DNA of 64,000 nt, from the NCBI RefSeq assembly GCF_902148845.1, contig NC_043751.1, forward strand, positions 28,620,601 through 28,684,600. Reading direction: 5' to 3'. The notes beneath the pieces were generated by a model. The model saw nothing but the letters and a program-made list of their open reading frames with translations. It searched no databases and was not told the origin of the DNA. Positions 37,626 to 52,522 of this stretch are shown in pieces; the stretch's first letter is position 1; each line of letters starts with the position of its first letter. A program made the position numbers and the translations under genes. This DNA comes from Salarias fasciatus. Lineage: Eukaryota; Chordata; Actinopteri; Blenniiformes; Blenniidae.

Positions 37626-38141
37626 TTGTGAAATATTAGAAAAAAAACCATTAAGTTTTAACACGGCTTTTTTTTTTTTTTACAGGGCAAAATCAGTGAG
37701 GAAAGACCACAACACATACAAGCGCAACATATGCAACAAACACATTTGGTGAAAGATCTCCTCTACATTTAGTTTTGAGTCTTTCATAAGTCCAATATTC
37801 TGTTTTCGTTTTTAAAACCCTATTTATTGGTCAAAGCAGATCATAGAAAACATTTAATGATCAACTAAATTTGTACACTAATGGCCAATGGTTTAGTGTG
37901 ATAAATCAATGGTCATGATATGAGATAAATAATTCACGAATAATAAACAACTGAAATGATCACGGTATACTTTGTGTGTTTAATGTAATTTCCCCTCAAA
38001 GTTCCAATGTAAGTCACAATTTATTACTTACTTACTACTTTTCTATTTAATCTATTAATTCTATTTTTCATTTACATTGTACAATAACTGTACTTGTAAT
38101 ATGAAATGTGTTTGAGCAGTAAATTTAATCTATAATATTGT

Positions 38142-39310
38142 TTGCAATATCTATCTTGCAGGTTTATTCCAATCGAGCTCTCGTTCCTGACTGAATATGT
38201 TGCAGTTATGACCCCAGCCGCGAAGGATCTCAACATATTGCAGACTGAAGCAGATGTGCACGTGGGATGGCTGGTACCAACCATTACAGTTCTTACCCAG
38301 AAGCCTCATCGCCTCCAGCTGTCATCAAAGCTGTGTCAGCCCCTGATCAACGCACTGCAGGCTTTGATTGAGCAGAGATTTTCAGAAATATTAGCTGATC
38401 CTGAAATGATCGCTGCTGCTATCCTGCTCCCAAAGTTCTGAACATCATGGACAAGTAATGAGGATGTGCTGAAAGCAGGTATGTTTTTAAACAATTGCCA
38501 TTCAGCCACTTTCTTTAATATGAGTTATTATAAAATGCTAAGTCACCAAATCATTGCAAATGTGTGTTTTTTGTATAGGTTTGGATTACACCAAGATACA
38601 TCTGGACCAGGTACCAACACAAAGGTTTGGCAGCAGCTCCCCATCATCAGATGATGAGGACTTCTTTGGCTCCGTGAAGGCCAACGTCCAGGGAAGTACA
38701 AAGCAGCAAGATGCCTACCTAACCAGCACAAGCACAGCATTCAACGCTTTGAAGTCGTTCCCCATTGTGTGCAGTCTGTCTCTCGAGTTAAACACACCTT
38801 TACCTGCATCTGCAGCATGCGAGAGACTGTTCAGTACAGCTGGATTGATCTTCTCTCCTAAAAGAGCACGTCTCCATTCGAAAAACTTTGAAAATCAACT
38901 TCTTGTGAAGTTATACCACAAACACCTGTAAAATACTTGCCAAGAGAATTGTCTGTCTTGTTAAATATTGTGTCAGAATTGTAAATAATTCACAATTTTT
39001 GAGCTTGTAAAGCTTTTGTTGACAATGATTTGTTCTAAATAAATTTGAGCAGACAGTGTTTTGCCTGGTTCTTATTTTGAATATTTACTACATTCACAAT
39101 TCACGTTCAATATTTTACATTTTTGCATTTTTTCATCCGAAATAAATACTTTTACTTTTTACTTGCAAAGTAAATTTTAAAGCAAGTACTTTTGTACTTT
39201 TGCTGAAGTAAATTATTCCTTGGGTACTTTGACTTTTACTTAAGTATTTTTTTGCCCCAATATCTGTACTTTTACTTAAGCAAAAAAAATGAGTACTTCT
39301 TCCACCACTG
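38142..39310 (+). mobile_element. hAT-family DNA transposon, 5'-truncated, with transposase C-terminal part
   Basis: Two blocks encode the C-terminal half of a hAT transposase. Block one (about 38161-38474) reads EYVAVMTPAAKDLNILQ, GWLVPTITVL, LADPEMIAAAILLPKF, with one in-frame TGA at 38439-38441. Block two (38579-38931) ends with the hAT dimerisation motif ACERLFSTAGLIFSPKRARL. The blocks are separated by an intron-like segment with a GTATGT donor and TATAG acceptor that restores frame. From about 39118 to 39310 come ACTTTTACTT-type subterminal repeats and a terminus AAGAAGTACTC (as minus) ending CCACCACTG at 39310. A matching left terminus CAGTGGTGG was not found, nor an 8-bp target duplication, so the element is incomplete and surely inactive. 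Confidence 0.8.
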
Positions 39311-40985
39311 CCAACAGTCACCACTGAGGGTCTCTGAGCAATGTCCTTAAATAATACTCAATGCTTACTCACAGACATCTTGTCATTTTATTACAGCTAT
39401 CGACACAGAGGGTCAGTCAAGCGAATATCATTATACGCTCCTGAATAAGCCCATATGGTAGCCTGAAATGTTCACCTTTTGCTACTGTCTTAAATTCTCT
39501 CATTACTCTGAATGTGCCAAGAAACATCTATCATAAGTCAAATTTATTTAGTAAGTAATTTCACAAAATCCAAGCTCAAAAAAGGCAAGTTATTCCACTA
39601 CACAACAGCAAACAGAGCAACAGGCTGTCCGGAATGTTCATGGAACACATTAACAGTTCTTCAGTAACAAAATAGCATTAAAAATGAGCCCGAGAGACTG
39701 ACAGGCCAATTTAACACATCAGGCAAGCTCACCAAGCTCCCCATGTCCTTCCACATCACTGAAACCATTGAATTCTTCATCCTAAGTGTCACTTTGGGAC
39801 AACTCTGGAGGAAGATGATCTCTACCTCTTACCCGCTACCGAGAGGAGGGAGCACAAGTGACAGGACTGTCTTTATAGACAGCTCTCCCTCTAGAGATGG
39901 TTGATTACTGCAGGCCTGGAGCAAATCTCTTCCTGCTACACTCATTAACTGAAGGTGAATAAAGCCAGTGGTGAGTGCAATGAGAGCCTTGGTGTTGGTT
40001 TGATTGATGGTATTGATGAATGAAGTTTTTTCCCCACAACGGCGTGTTGTTGGATGACTTCCTGATATGGTTTGAGTTTGAAAAAAGGAAGTTTGGTTTT
40101 CCCCAGAATTACAGTTTTTCTCCATGTCTGCATTGGCTTCATTTTCTCCAGTGGAGGTCAGTACCTGGGTCTAACCACTGACCTCAGTATCTGTCAGAGT
40201 CTCTCTGTGTAGGTGATATCTCCACTTTGCTGCTCCTGCTGGGGCAGTAGTAAAGGGAAGAACATTGACACTGAGTGTTGCAAGTGCCTGTTTATTTGCA
40301 CTATACTCACTTGTTCACCTCTGTATGTTCCCAAAACCTGTTTGCTGAAGTGTAATTCTGAGCTGGAGCTGTGAAGACACTTCCACACCAAGAGAAGTCA
40401 AGAACAAGAGTGGCTATTTGGAGTGTGAGCACACTGGTGATAATAACGAGATTGATTAAAAAAAAAAAAAAAAAAAAAAAAACGAATATGAGTGTTTTTT
40501 TTTAAATTTAATTTTCTTCATTTGATAATGCCAGGATAAAAAAGATGGGGTTGATCTGTTGGTATTCCTGCACCATGGAGCTCAAGCGCCCTTTGGTGGC
40601 AAAACCTTTGCATTACAACATCAGATTCTTGGAAAGATATGTCTGAATAACTCACCAAGGCTGATATTACATTATTTTTCTCAAATACAAAGCTACTTTC
40701 AGGACATTTACTGGAAATCTTGCTGTCAATTATAAGGGAATCCGTATGTCAAATTCTAACTTTCATAGCTTATCTTAAAGGCTGGAAATAAGAAAACCTT
40801 GATCTGACAAATCAAGGCCTTCAATCAGACCCTGTAATCCTATTTCATTTTGAGCAAGAAACTGAAAAGTACAGTATAATAAAATGCATATTACTGAGAA
40901 CTTCTTTTTGTTGTAAGGAAACTGAGAAATGAAAATAAAACGTCTCACCTTTTCTATGCTTTTTTTTCATCACCCTCAAATGCAT
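39311..40985. other. Unassigned spacer with poly(A) tract
   Basis: No gene recognised. A minus-strand open frame at 39829-40125 has ordinary amino-acid composition but matches nothing I know. A pure A run of about 24 occurs at about 40458-40482, which could be the tail of an old retroposon, but I see no recognisable body beside it. Confidence 0.4.
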
Positions 40986-42352
40986 CAATTTTCAGATGGA
41001 TGGGGAAGATGGTAAAGGAGCACAAGATCGCCTCAGATTTGATTGATTGTTGCAGGACCTCATGGAGTTGACAGGGTGAGTGTTTGGCCCATACCAGGCT
41101 CATGCTTTGGCCCACCAAACCCCTCAACCCCTTGATTCAGAATATTTGTGTACTGGTCACATTTTGATTGCCCATCTACTTGGAATCTGAGTAAGTACCT
41201 TCTTCACTTCTGGTGATCACAGAAGCCAAATGAGGATCACTGTTCCTGCGACGAAGAGCAACAGGACCCTCATCCTCAGTGAGAGGCCAAACCCAGTGGG
41301 TTGAAACATCTCCAAGCTGAGACACACTGCAGGCGAGGTGAGCTTCATCTGCTGGATGGAAGCTAATGACTTTTCACTGCTTTCCTAAATGCATTTCAAT
41401 GCAATATACTATAATCTGCAAAACAATATGTGGAAGATGAAATGAAATCTTGTCCCACATAAAGAAACACACACATGTTGCTCACAGTCAGTAGAGATGG
41501 ATCTAAAATGTGGGCTATGTTCAAGTGTATCCATATCCAATATAATCCAATCAACAAATATGTATCTGTCTTACTTCTGCAGCAACAATCAGGAAATCAG
41601 AACCAGCAGGACCCGCCAGTGACTCCAATGCCAGCCAGACCTGCTCTGTCTGAGAAGGAAATGGAGATTAGCAAGTCCACTATTGAGGTCCTGAAGATAA
41701 AAGGTAAAGTACAAAGTTTCACAAGAATGTCAAATGGAGGCTGAGCTCAACTCAGCAGAGTCCAGTAATATTTAACATAGCATGTCGATGACGTGCTGCT
41801 CACTAGAATAATACTGGATACATGAGTTACTGCCACATTTGCACTTTCTTCTTTGTGTGACATTCCTCAAAGTCTCCAGAATATATAAATATGTATATAT
41901 TTTCCTTCTGCAGCCACAGTTGAATGTGAAAATCCAGCATGGCCCATCGGCCCAGGTGACATCGGTGCAGGTCTGCAGAGGAACTTCAAAAACCAGTAGT
42001 CATGTAAGATCTGTGCATGATGCAAAAATGATTGTCGCCTCAAAAGCATTATTACTTTTTGCAGATCATGCTTGCTCTTATGTTTTTCTTATGTTACAGA
42101 TAAAAAAAAAATAATAGAACATCTTTTAAATTTTCAGTGTGAACTAGGTTATAAATCATTTACTGTATTTGATTGAATCGGAGCAGCATGACTTGGTGGT
42201 TGTGACTTTAAACAGAGTGTAAATACCCCAAACAAACACACGTGTGACTCGGCATTATTTGTTGACAGTAAAACCTGAGCCAGCGCCCCGATACCAGTAG
42301 AACCTGCTCAGTCTGAGGAGAAAATTGAGAAGAAGTCGAATTCCATCTTCTA
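40986..42352 (+). pseudogene. Decayed eIF4G-like gene fragment (unprocessed)
   Basis: Three to four blocks resemble eIF4G exons in gene order. Block 1, about 40996-41095 after an acceptor TTTTCAG: KMVKEHKIAS in one frame and LLQDLMELT in another, against eIF4G KIIKEKKTSSRIRF and FMLQDVLDLR, then a donor GG|GTGAGT. Block 2, about 41230-41340: weak similarity to the WVPRRADQGP exon. Block 3, 41583-41703 between CTGCAG and GTAAAG: PARPALSEKEMEISKSTIE against eIF4G PALSEEELEKKSKAIIEE. Block 4, about 42277-42345: PVEPAQSEEKIEKKSNSI, a second version of the same motif. Frame changes and stops within block 1 argue against function. Splice-like borders argue for a duplicated gene piece and not a retrocopy. 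Similarity is judged by eye from remembered sequence. Confidence 0.5.
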
Positions 42353-42404
42353 TTCGTGTTATTGTGTTCAATCCCAGGTAATGATGGGTGATGGCAGGAC
42401 ACAC

Positions 42405-42655
42405 CCTGGACACATCTCAATCACAGGACAAACACACACACACACACTTGCATTTACACATAGGCAATTTAAGGTCACCAGTTAATCTCGTATGCATGTT
42501 TTGCATTTTGGAAGGAAACTGGAGTCACCAGAGGAAACCTATGCATGCGTGAGAACATGCAAAGGCTTCACAAAAAGGCCCAATTAGTACTTCAACCCAT
42601 GAAATTGTCACTGTGAGGCAGGAGTGCTAACCACTGCTCCACCACGTGGCCCTAG
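42405..42655 (+). repeat. Teleost interspersed repeat (GGAAACC...GCATGCGTGAGAACATGC type)
   Basis: The words ATTTACACATAGGCAATTTA, GTCACCAGTTAATC, GGAAACTGGAGTCACCAGAG, GAGAACATGCAAAGGC and GCTAACCACTGCTCCACCAC occur in the order of a very common fish repeat (CCAGTTAACC...GGAGGAAACC...GAGAACATGCAAACTCC...GCTAACCACTGCGCCACC). It is old, with many differences. A short CA run precedes it at about 42430-42446. Confidence 0.7.
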
Positions 42656-42939
42656 TCAAGGACTAACACTACCACATGGTTAAGACTGTTAATAAAATAA
42701 TAAAATGTTATACACATTTGGATATACTGAGGTGTGTCGGCTTTACTTTGAAGTTGAAATGTGTTTCCGGCTCTGGAAAAAAAATCCTCATATTTTTTAA
42801 GAATGGTCTTAATATCTTAGTGGTGATAAACAGAATTACCTAGTACTCACCTGTGTTCCTATAAAACACAAAACTACACAAAACACTTTTTGTTTTCATT
42901 TTAATTATTTTTCTTTAAAAAAAAAAAAACAGGTGTGTT

Positions 42940-43136
42940 ATTTTGAAAGTCACAACCGGAAGTTGAATTCCGAGTTGCGCTGCCGCTTACGAGCTCGACC
43001 AGAAAGTCAGAAGTGTGTTTTTCGAAAGTGTGTGCGTTTCCTTCTCTAGCGGTTGTATTTCTGGGTATCTTGCGAACTTTTCGAGTGGTTAAAGAAGACT
43101 TTTGTTGTTGCTGTTGTTGTTGTTAAAACAGTCGAC
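42940..43136 (+). promoter_or_regulatory. atp6v1e1 proximal promoter and 5'UTR
   Basis: A strong ETS/GABP-type site ACCGGAAGT (42955-42963) lies about 175 bp upstream of the start codon, in locally GC-richer DNA. A TTG-repeat (TTGTTGTTGCTGTTGTTGTTG, about 43102-43122) is in the 5'UTR. No TATA box is seen. Confidence 0.5.
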
Positions 43137-46100
43137 ATGGCGCTCACCGACGCAGACGTACAGAAACAGGTAAAGTAGACGGAGTTCACTTTTAGCACGA
43201 CTGTGTGTATCTGTGACTTTTTCACCTCATGTCAACACTTCTTATCTCTGGCTAAAGGACCAAAAACCTCCAGCTGTTTTCTTACTTCTTCACGTTTTAG
43301 CGCTCGACAGTAAACTAACCTTCCATCTTTGTGCATTTGGGTGTGAATAACCTGAAACCATAAACTAGAGTGGTGGGACATGTTTTGACAGAGCCCTTCC
43401 TGTTTGTCTCTTGTGACAGATTAAACACATGATGGCCTTCATTGAGCAAGAGGCCAGTGAGAAAGTGGAAGAGATTCATGCTAAGGTAACTGGAGCCTGT
43501 CTGTCAACCAGTCTCGTGACCCCGCCTTCATTGATTAGTGATGGGCTGATGGTCTTTACTTGTTTACAGGCAGAAGAAGAGTTCAACATTGAGAAAGGAC
43601 GCCTGGTTCAGACTCAGAGGGTCAAGATCATGGAGTACTTCGAGAAGAAGGAGAAGCAGATTGAACAGCATAAGAAAATGTGAGTTGTTTTTGCTAGTGG
43701 TGGAGGCAAAACATGTCACACGACAAAATGCAACTTCAACAGAGAGTGGATTTATGTCTGAATTGAACAAAGAATCCCCACCCCTGACCCAAAACAAGGT
43801 TTGAATCCCCACCACAATCTATCTGTCCATCCTGTCCTTTTCTCTCCCTCTATCCTCTAACCCTTTTTCATAAAGATTGTTTTGTTTTGATTTGTTTTTT
43901 TTCAATGAAATTCAATCACACATATGAAAGAAAAATAGTATTTTCCCAGAATGAGCAGCATAAATCGCAAACTGTCCAACAAACAGAACCCCTCAGCTTC
44001 TGTCCGTTAACCCAAACTGAGACAGCAGAAAGCCATCACATCCACATCTGGTTCTGCAGAAAGTCTGTTCCTCTGGGTCTTGCTCTGGAGGTTTCTTCCT
44101 GTTAAAGAGAGTTTTTCTTTCCCACCACCTCCTCTGCTCACACTTGTGGAATTTTGTGTTTTTATTCTTAAAACGGCTGTGTTGCTTTTGGTGCTATAGA
44201 AATCACATGAAATTGAGCTATTGATCCTGTGGGAAAAGCTTTCTGGCTTCACAGATGTTATTGCCAGTGTACATATTTTACATGGGAACTTGACTATAGT
44301 TTAATTGTAAACCTGTAAATGTAAACCTAATATGTTGTCTCTTTGAACTGAGGTGGAAAGATTGTGTCACACCTAACATTCAGACATGGGGATATTTTTA
44401 ATTTATATATTGTCATCAAGTGTTCTGTCTGCTTAAATACTTTGGATTTAACTGTTGACCTTTATTGACTCTTTTTATTGCTCAATATTTACAGAGTTGA
44501 GGTTGGAAATTCTGCATCTATAATTTTTTTTCCTCAATTTCTAATGAATTAAAAAAATTCTTACGATAAAGTAGCACAAAATGCACAAAATACCTATGCA
44601 AATAATTCCCTTCTCACAGTCAGATGTCCAACCTAATGAACCAAGCGAGGCTGAAGGTGCTGAAGGCCCGAGATGACATGATCAAGGTTGGAGAGCTGCA
44701 CATAATTTTCATGCATTAAAATTTTTCTCCTTTTAATTTTAGATTGCATCAGGTACAATCAGGTAATTGCACTGGTTTGTCATAGCCACACTTTAAAGGT
44801 TCTTCCTTTTCAGTTGCATTTCTCTCCCACTGCAGTAGAAGTGAACCCACATTTACTTATGCAATAGTTCCTCAGGCAAAACAAATATTATTCATGTAAC
44901 TGTCTCTCTTTTATGTTTCACAAACAAGCATGAATAACCATTAGACAGAATGTATGGCTTCAAACAGAAAAACATGCAAATGTTTAAACTTTTCTTTCTG
45001 TTTTCTGTCTCAGGAGTTGTTAAATGACGCTCGGCAGAGACTTGCAGAAGTTGCTCAGGACCCTGCTGAGTACTCTACGCTTTTAGAGGGTCTGGTGCTT
45101 CAGGTGAGACGCGCTCCGCTGTTGAGAAAGTCACTCAACACTCGACTGGTTTCTTAATGTTTTTAAAAATGTGCTTTATAATTTACTTTGAAGGGATTTT
45201 ACCGACTTCTGGAACCGAAAGTTACCATCCGGTGCCGACAGCAGGATGTAGACGTTGTCCAGGTGAAGCTGAATTCTGATTGAACCAACAGCTTATTCAA
45301 GGAAAGTCTGCCTCTTCTGTTTCTTGTTCTATTGCTGACTGCTTGGCGTGACTGCTTTTATCATCCGGCAGGCTGCAGTTGATAAGAGCATTCCCATCTA
45401 CAAAGACGCAGTGAAAAGCAACATCGTTGTCAAAATTGACCAGGAACGTTTTCTCCCATCTGGAGTGTAAGATTTAATGGGCTTTCTCGTCAACTTTTAC
45501 TCTTCTGTCACAAATATATTGTCATTATAGCATATAAAAAAAGGTGAACTGGAGCTGACTTTGCTTTTCTTATGTGTTCATCCTGTGCTTCCTTTGTTAT
45601 AACAGGTGTGGAGGGGTTGAATTGTACAACGACAATGGGAAGATCAAGGTCTGCAACACTTTGGAGAGCAGACTGGAGCTTATAGCACAGCAGGTAGTTC
45701 ATCATTTCTGCTGCAGTTTCTTCTCTTTGCCTGTAGAGGGCAGTACAGCCCACGTGGGGTTTTTTTTCCCGTCCTCTCCTTAAGCATAATGAGATCAATG
45801 ATGTAGAGCTGGAAGTGAGGAGTGAAATGATTTTCTCAGGCCAGAGTGCCTTGCTTTGAGCAGAGCTTGTGATTGGTTATTTACTGGTTTGATTCTCACG
45901 GCTGACTGTTCTCTGCCGTGAGTCCCTGAGCAAGGCTGGTAACCAAGTTAAGGCCGTGCCAAGGCAAACATGCACATGATCTTCTGTGGAGACGCCGGAA
46001 AGCAACAGCCAAAAGAAGAAACGAGAGAGCATTTCCAGTTATTTACTCGATTTATATCTGGTGGCATTGGTCCCGTTGCATAACCGTGATTAAATAAGGA

Positions 46101-46757
46101 GACAGAATCTCATTTCAAATAATTATGTACTTGTTTAGGAATTTTCTTTGAGCATTTTTATCCTTTTATATACAAAGCAGTAGATACTGAAGGCAAGGCA
46201 AATTGATCTCTAAAGCAGCATTCAGACACAAGGCCATTCACAGTGCTTTACAAGGAAAGAAAGGGAATACAGTAAAACAGGACTTTCAAGAAAGGCATAA
46301 ATAAAGGAAAAGCTTTAGTAAGGCAAAGATGAAGAAAAAAAAGTTAAATCTATTGTTGACTGAAAAAATTGAGCAAATGATAAAGTTTTAAGGCCTGATT
46401 TAAAAGAAGTGAGTGTGTCAGTAAGTTTGTTCCACAGGAGCACTGGAACTAAAAGCTGCTTCACCTTGGTCTTTCTGATTCTGGGAGCACTTTAGTGAAT
46501 CTCTTCTTCCTGAGGACCTCAGGAGTCTCAATGTTTCATGTTCTACCAATAAATCTGAGATTTAATAAAAAGGCAAGTTATTTCTACGTATGCTTGGAAA
46601 AAAATAGTCCATTGAGTGCATAATTGCTCTTTGATATGTTTGCCTGTGTTTACTGTACTTGTACCTTTTTGTGTTCTCACCTTCCCACTTGCAGATGATG
46701 CCTGAAATCAGGGTGAGCTTGTTCGGCGCCAACCCCAACCGCAAGTTTCTGGATTAG
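43137..46757 (+). CDS. atp6v1e1: V-type proton ATPase subunit E1
   Basis: Subunit E pairs with subunit G to form the peripheral stator stalks that hold the V1 head of the vacuolar proton pump to the membrane sector. Nine exons: 43137-43169, 43420-43485, 43570-43679, 44620-44686, 45014-45103, 45194-45262, 45372-45466, 45606-45693, 46695-46757; 226 aa, the same as human. Landmarks: start [20 protein letters not shown], a long charged coiled-coil helix ([20 protein letters not shown]), [50 protein letters not shown] and the C-terminal [12 protein letters not shown]. No break or missing residue. It is tail-to-tail with slc25a18, the same neighbour as in human. Confidence 0.97.
44040..44230 (+). 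repeat. Teleost repeat 3' end in atp6v1e1 intron 3
   Basis: GGAGGTTTCTTCCTGTTAAA, GAGTTTTTCTTTCCCACC and GGTGCTATAGAAATCACATG, ending AAATTGA, match in order the common teleost repeat tail GGTTTCTTCCTGTTAAAAGG...GCGCTATATAAATAAAATTGA. Plus orientation. Moderately diverged. Confidence 0.65.
45838..46022 (+). repeat. tRNA-derived SINE remnant in atp6v1e1 intron 8
   Basis: GGTTTGATTCTCACGGCTGA is a B-box-like start, followed by GTCCCTGAGCAAGGCTGGTAACC and a tail GTGGAGACGCCGGAAAGC..AGCCAAAAGAAGAAA. This is the order of a widespread teleost SINE that ends GTGGCGACCCC...AAAAGCCGAAAGAAGAAG. Degraded; 5' edge uncertain. Confidence 0.6.
46185..46330 (+). repeat. Teleost repeat (AAGGCAAGGCAA... type) in atp6v1e1 intron 8
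   Basis: AAGGCAAGGCAAATTGATCT then AAGGCCATTCACAGTGCTTTAC matches the frequent fish motif AAGGCAAATTTATTT...AAGGCAATTCAAAGTGCTTTAC. Related in type to the fragment near 14.4 kb. Confidence 0.6.
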
Positions 46758-47069
46758 TGTTGGACTCGAAGAGACGGGAAACGCCACGGGTGGAACATTA
46801 AGGTGACCGTCGGGCATCACAACAGTGGGTTTGTGGATATGAGAGACAATGGACATCTTTTTTTTTTTTTTTTTTTTCCTTTTTACCACTCTTCACATTT
46901 TATGAAGCCTTCTTTATATCTCAGGGGCATTTCTTTTTTTTTTCTGTTTTCAACAGTTTCAGGTCAACTGTTACATTTTATTGTGCCAAAGATGCCTTTT
47001 GTTGTTACAAACAAATACACTGAGTGTGTTTGTGTGTGTTGAAAATTATGCTGAGCAAGTGTTTAAAGC

Positions 47070-47075
47070 AATAAA
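47070..47075 (+). terminator. atp6v1e1 poly(A) signal
   Basis: AATAAA 312 bp after the stop codon, in the sequence AAAGCAATAAACAAACC, followed by an A-rich run. Confidence 0.7.
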
Positions 47076-47130
47076 CAAACCAAAAAAAAAAAAAACACAA
47101 CACAGGAAAATCAGCATTGGATATTTTTTT

Positions 47131-47136
47131 TTTATT
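47131..47136 (-). terminator. slc25a18 poly(A) signal
   Basis: TTTATT on plus, that is AATAAA on minus, about 1.25 kb after the slc25a18 stop codon and only 55 bp from the atp6v1e1 signal on the other strand. The stretch between it and the stop codon (47137-48385) holds no other coding signal and is taken as the slc25a18 3'UTR. Confidence 0.55.
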
Positions 47137-48385
47137 TACAGCTTGTAAACAAACAGTTTACTCAGGCTATGTTCACTCTACAATGAGAAGAAAGTAGTAG
47201 CCTAGAACGCTAACCACATAAAAATGTGTCTTGCATCAAAAATGTAAAAAATACAAAGAACAAAAGCAAAAAGTTTTTTTTTCCTTTCCTTTTTTTTTGT
47301 GCCACCCAGTGGGCTCCAGTAATGGCAAAACAAATTGGCAGTACAAAGTGCCATGCTCCCTCATGGGTCAAACATATCTGTCCTCGCTACGTTGGACTGA
47401 AGTACCAAAACAACATTTCACCTCCACAGTTCCACCGGATCCATGTAAGACTTACAGTTTTGATGCCTTGGAGACTATCAGCAGTGATAAGGCTTTAATA
47501 GCGTATGTTTTAGTTATTGTGCGCACACAGTTTGAAGCAACATATTCTAAAACCGTTCCAAAGCAGTGAAATCATCCCAAGGCATCTCACAGTTTATTTT
47601 TTTGTTTTTTTGTTTTTTTTTTTTTCTCTAAACCCTGCTAAGCTGTGGAGAAACGGAAGTCTGAGAGATAGTAACAGCCTCATCTGTAGCCTCTGAGCAG
47701 GAAGCGAGCTGTGCATTAGGGTATATTGCATGCTAATACAGGGATTAAAGCATTACCATCAGATTAACTTTAACCTTAGAGGCAGTGACAGGCAGCGCCA
47801 CCCGGTTCACTGAAAGAATTTAGGATTACAACTCAAACCTCTGAGATGTGGTGGGAGAGATGCGTCGGCGGAAAGGAAGTCAAGAAGCCTGAATGATGGG
47901 CTCATGGAGTGGAGACAGAACGCCCAGCATTGACTCGATCAGGCAGCATGAGATGAAGAGAGGACCGGAGATGTTTCCCGCTCAGTCGAATCAGGAGCCG
48001 TTTTCCTGAGTAGCCTCAAACAACGTGCATCGATCTCTGAGCAGAATGAAACAAACACCCTCGGATCGCCGCGACAGCTTGGGACTCATACCCACAGACT
48101 AATCACACGCATTTACAGGACCTTGTTTAACCTAAAGCACCCTGCTGTCACCTAGAGAAACATGATTAGTGTGAACCCAGTGGTCCACATGTTAGTAAAT
48201 AGAGCCTCTTCATTAACTGGGAGCAGTGCTCTTCCTTTGGTTAGTGGATTGTGGCCCCATTATTTCCCCTCGCTCTGTATTCACTGCTCACTCAGTTGTC
48301 TCATTCATTCACTCACTGCAGAATAAAGCAGCATAATATCTGTACAGAAGCAATGCAGCCGCTGCCGCCGGTGCCAGAAGCGCCG

Positions 48386-52522
<4,137 letters not shown>

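Noticed and set aside
39829-40125. Minus-strand open frame of 98 codons
   Set aside because: Composition looks protein-like but no family is recognised and no splice context supports it; left as unassigned spacer.
43790-43815. GGTTTGAATCCCC, a tRNA B-box-like word
   Set aside because: No acceptor stem, anticodon arm or A box around it; probably part of an interspersed repeat.
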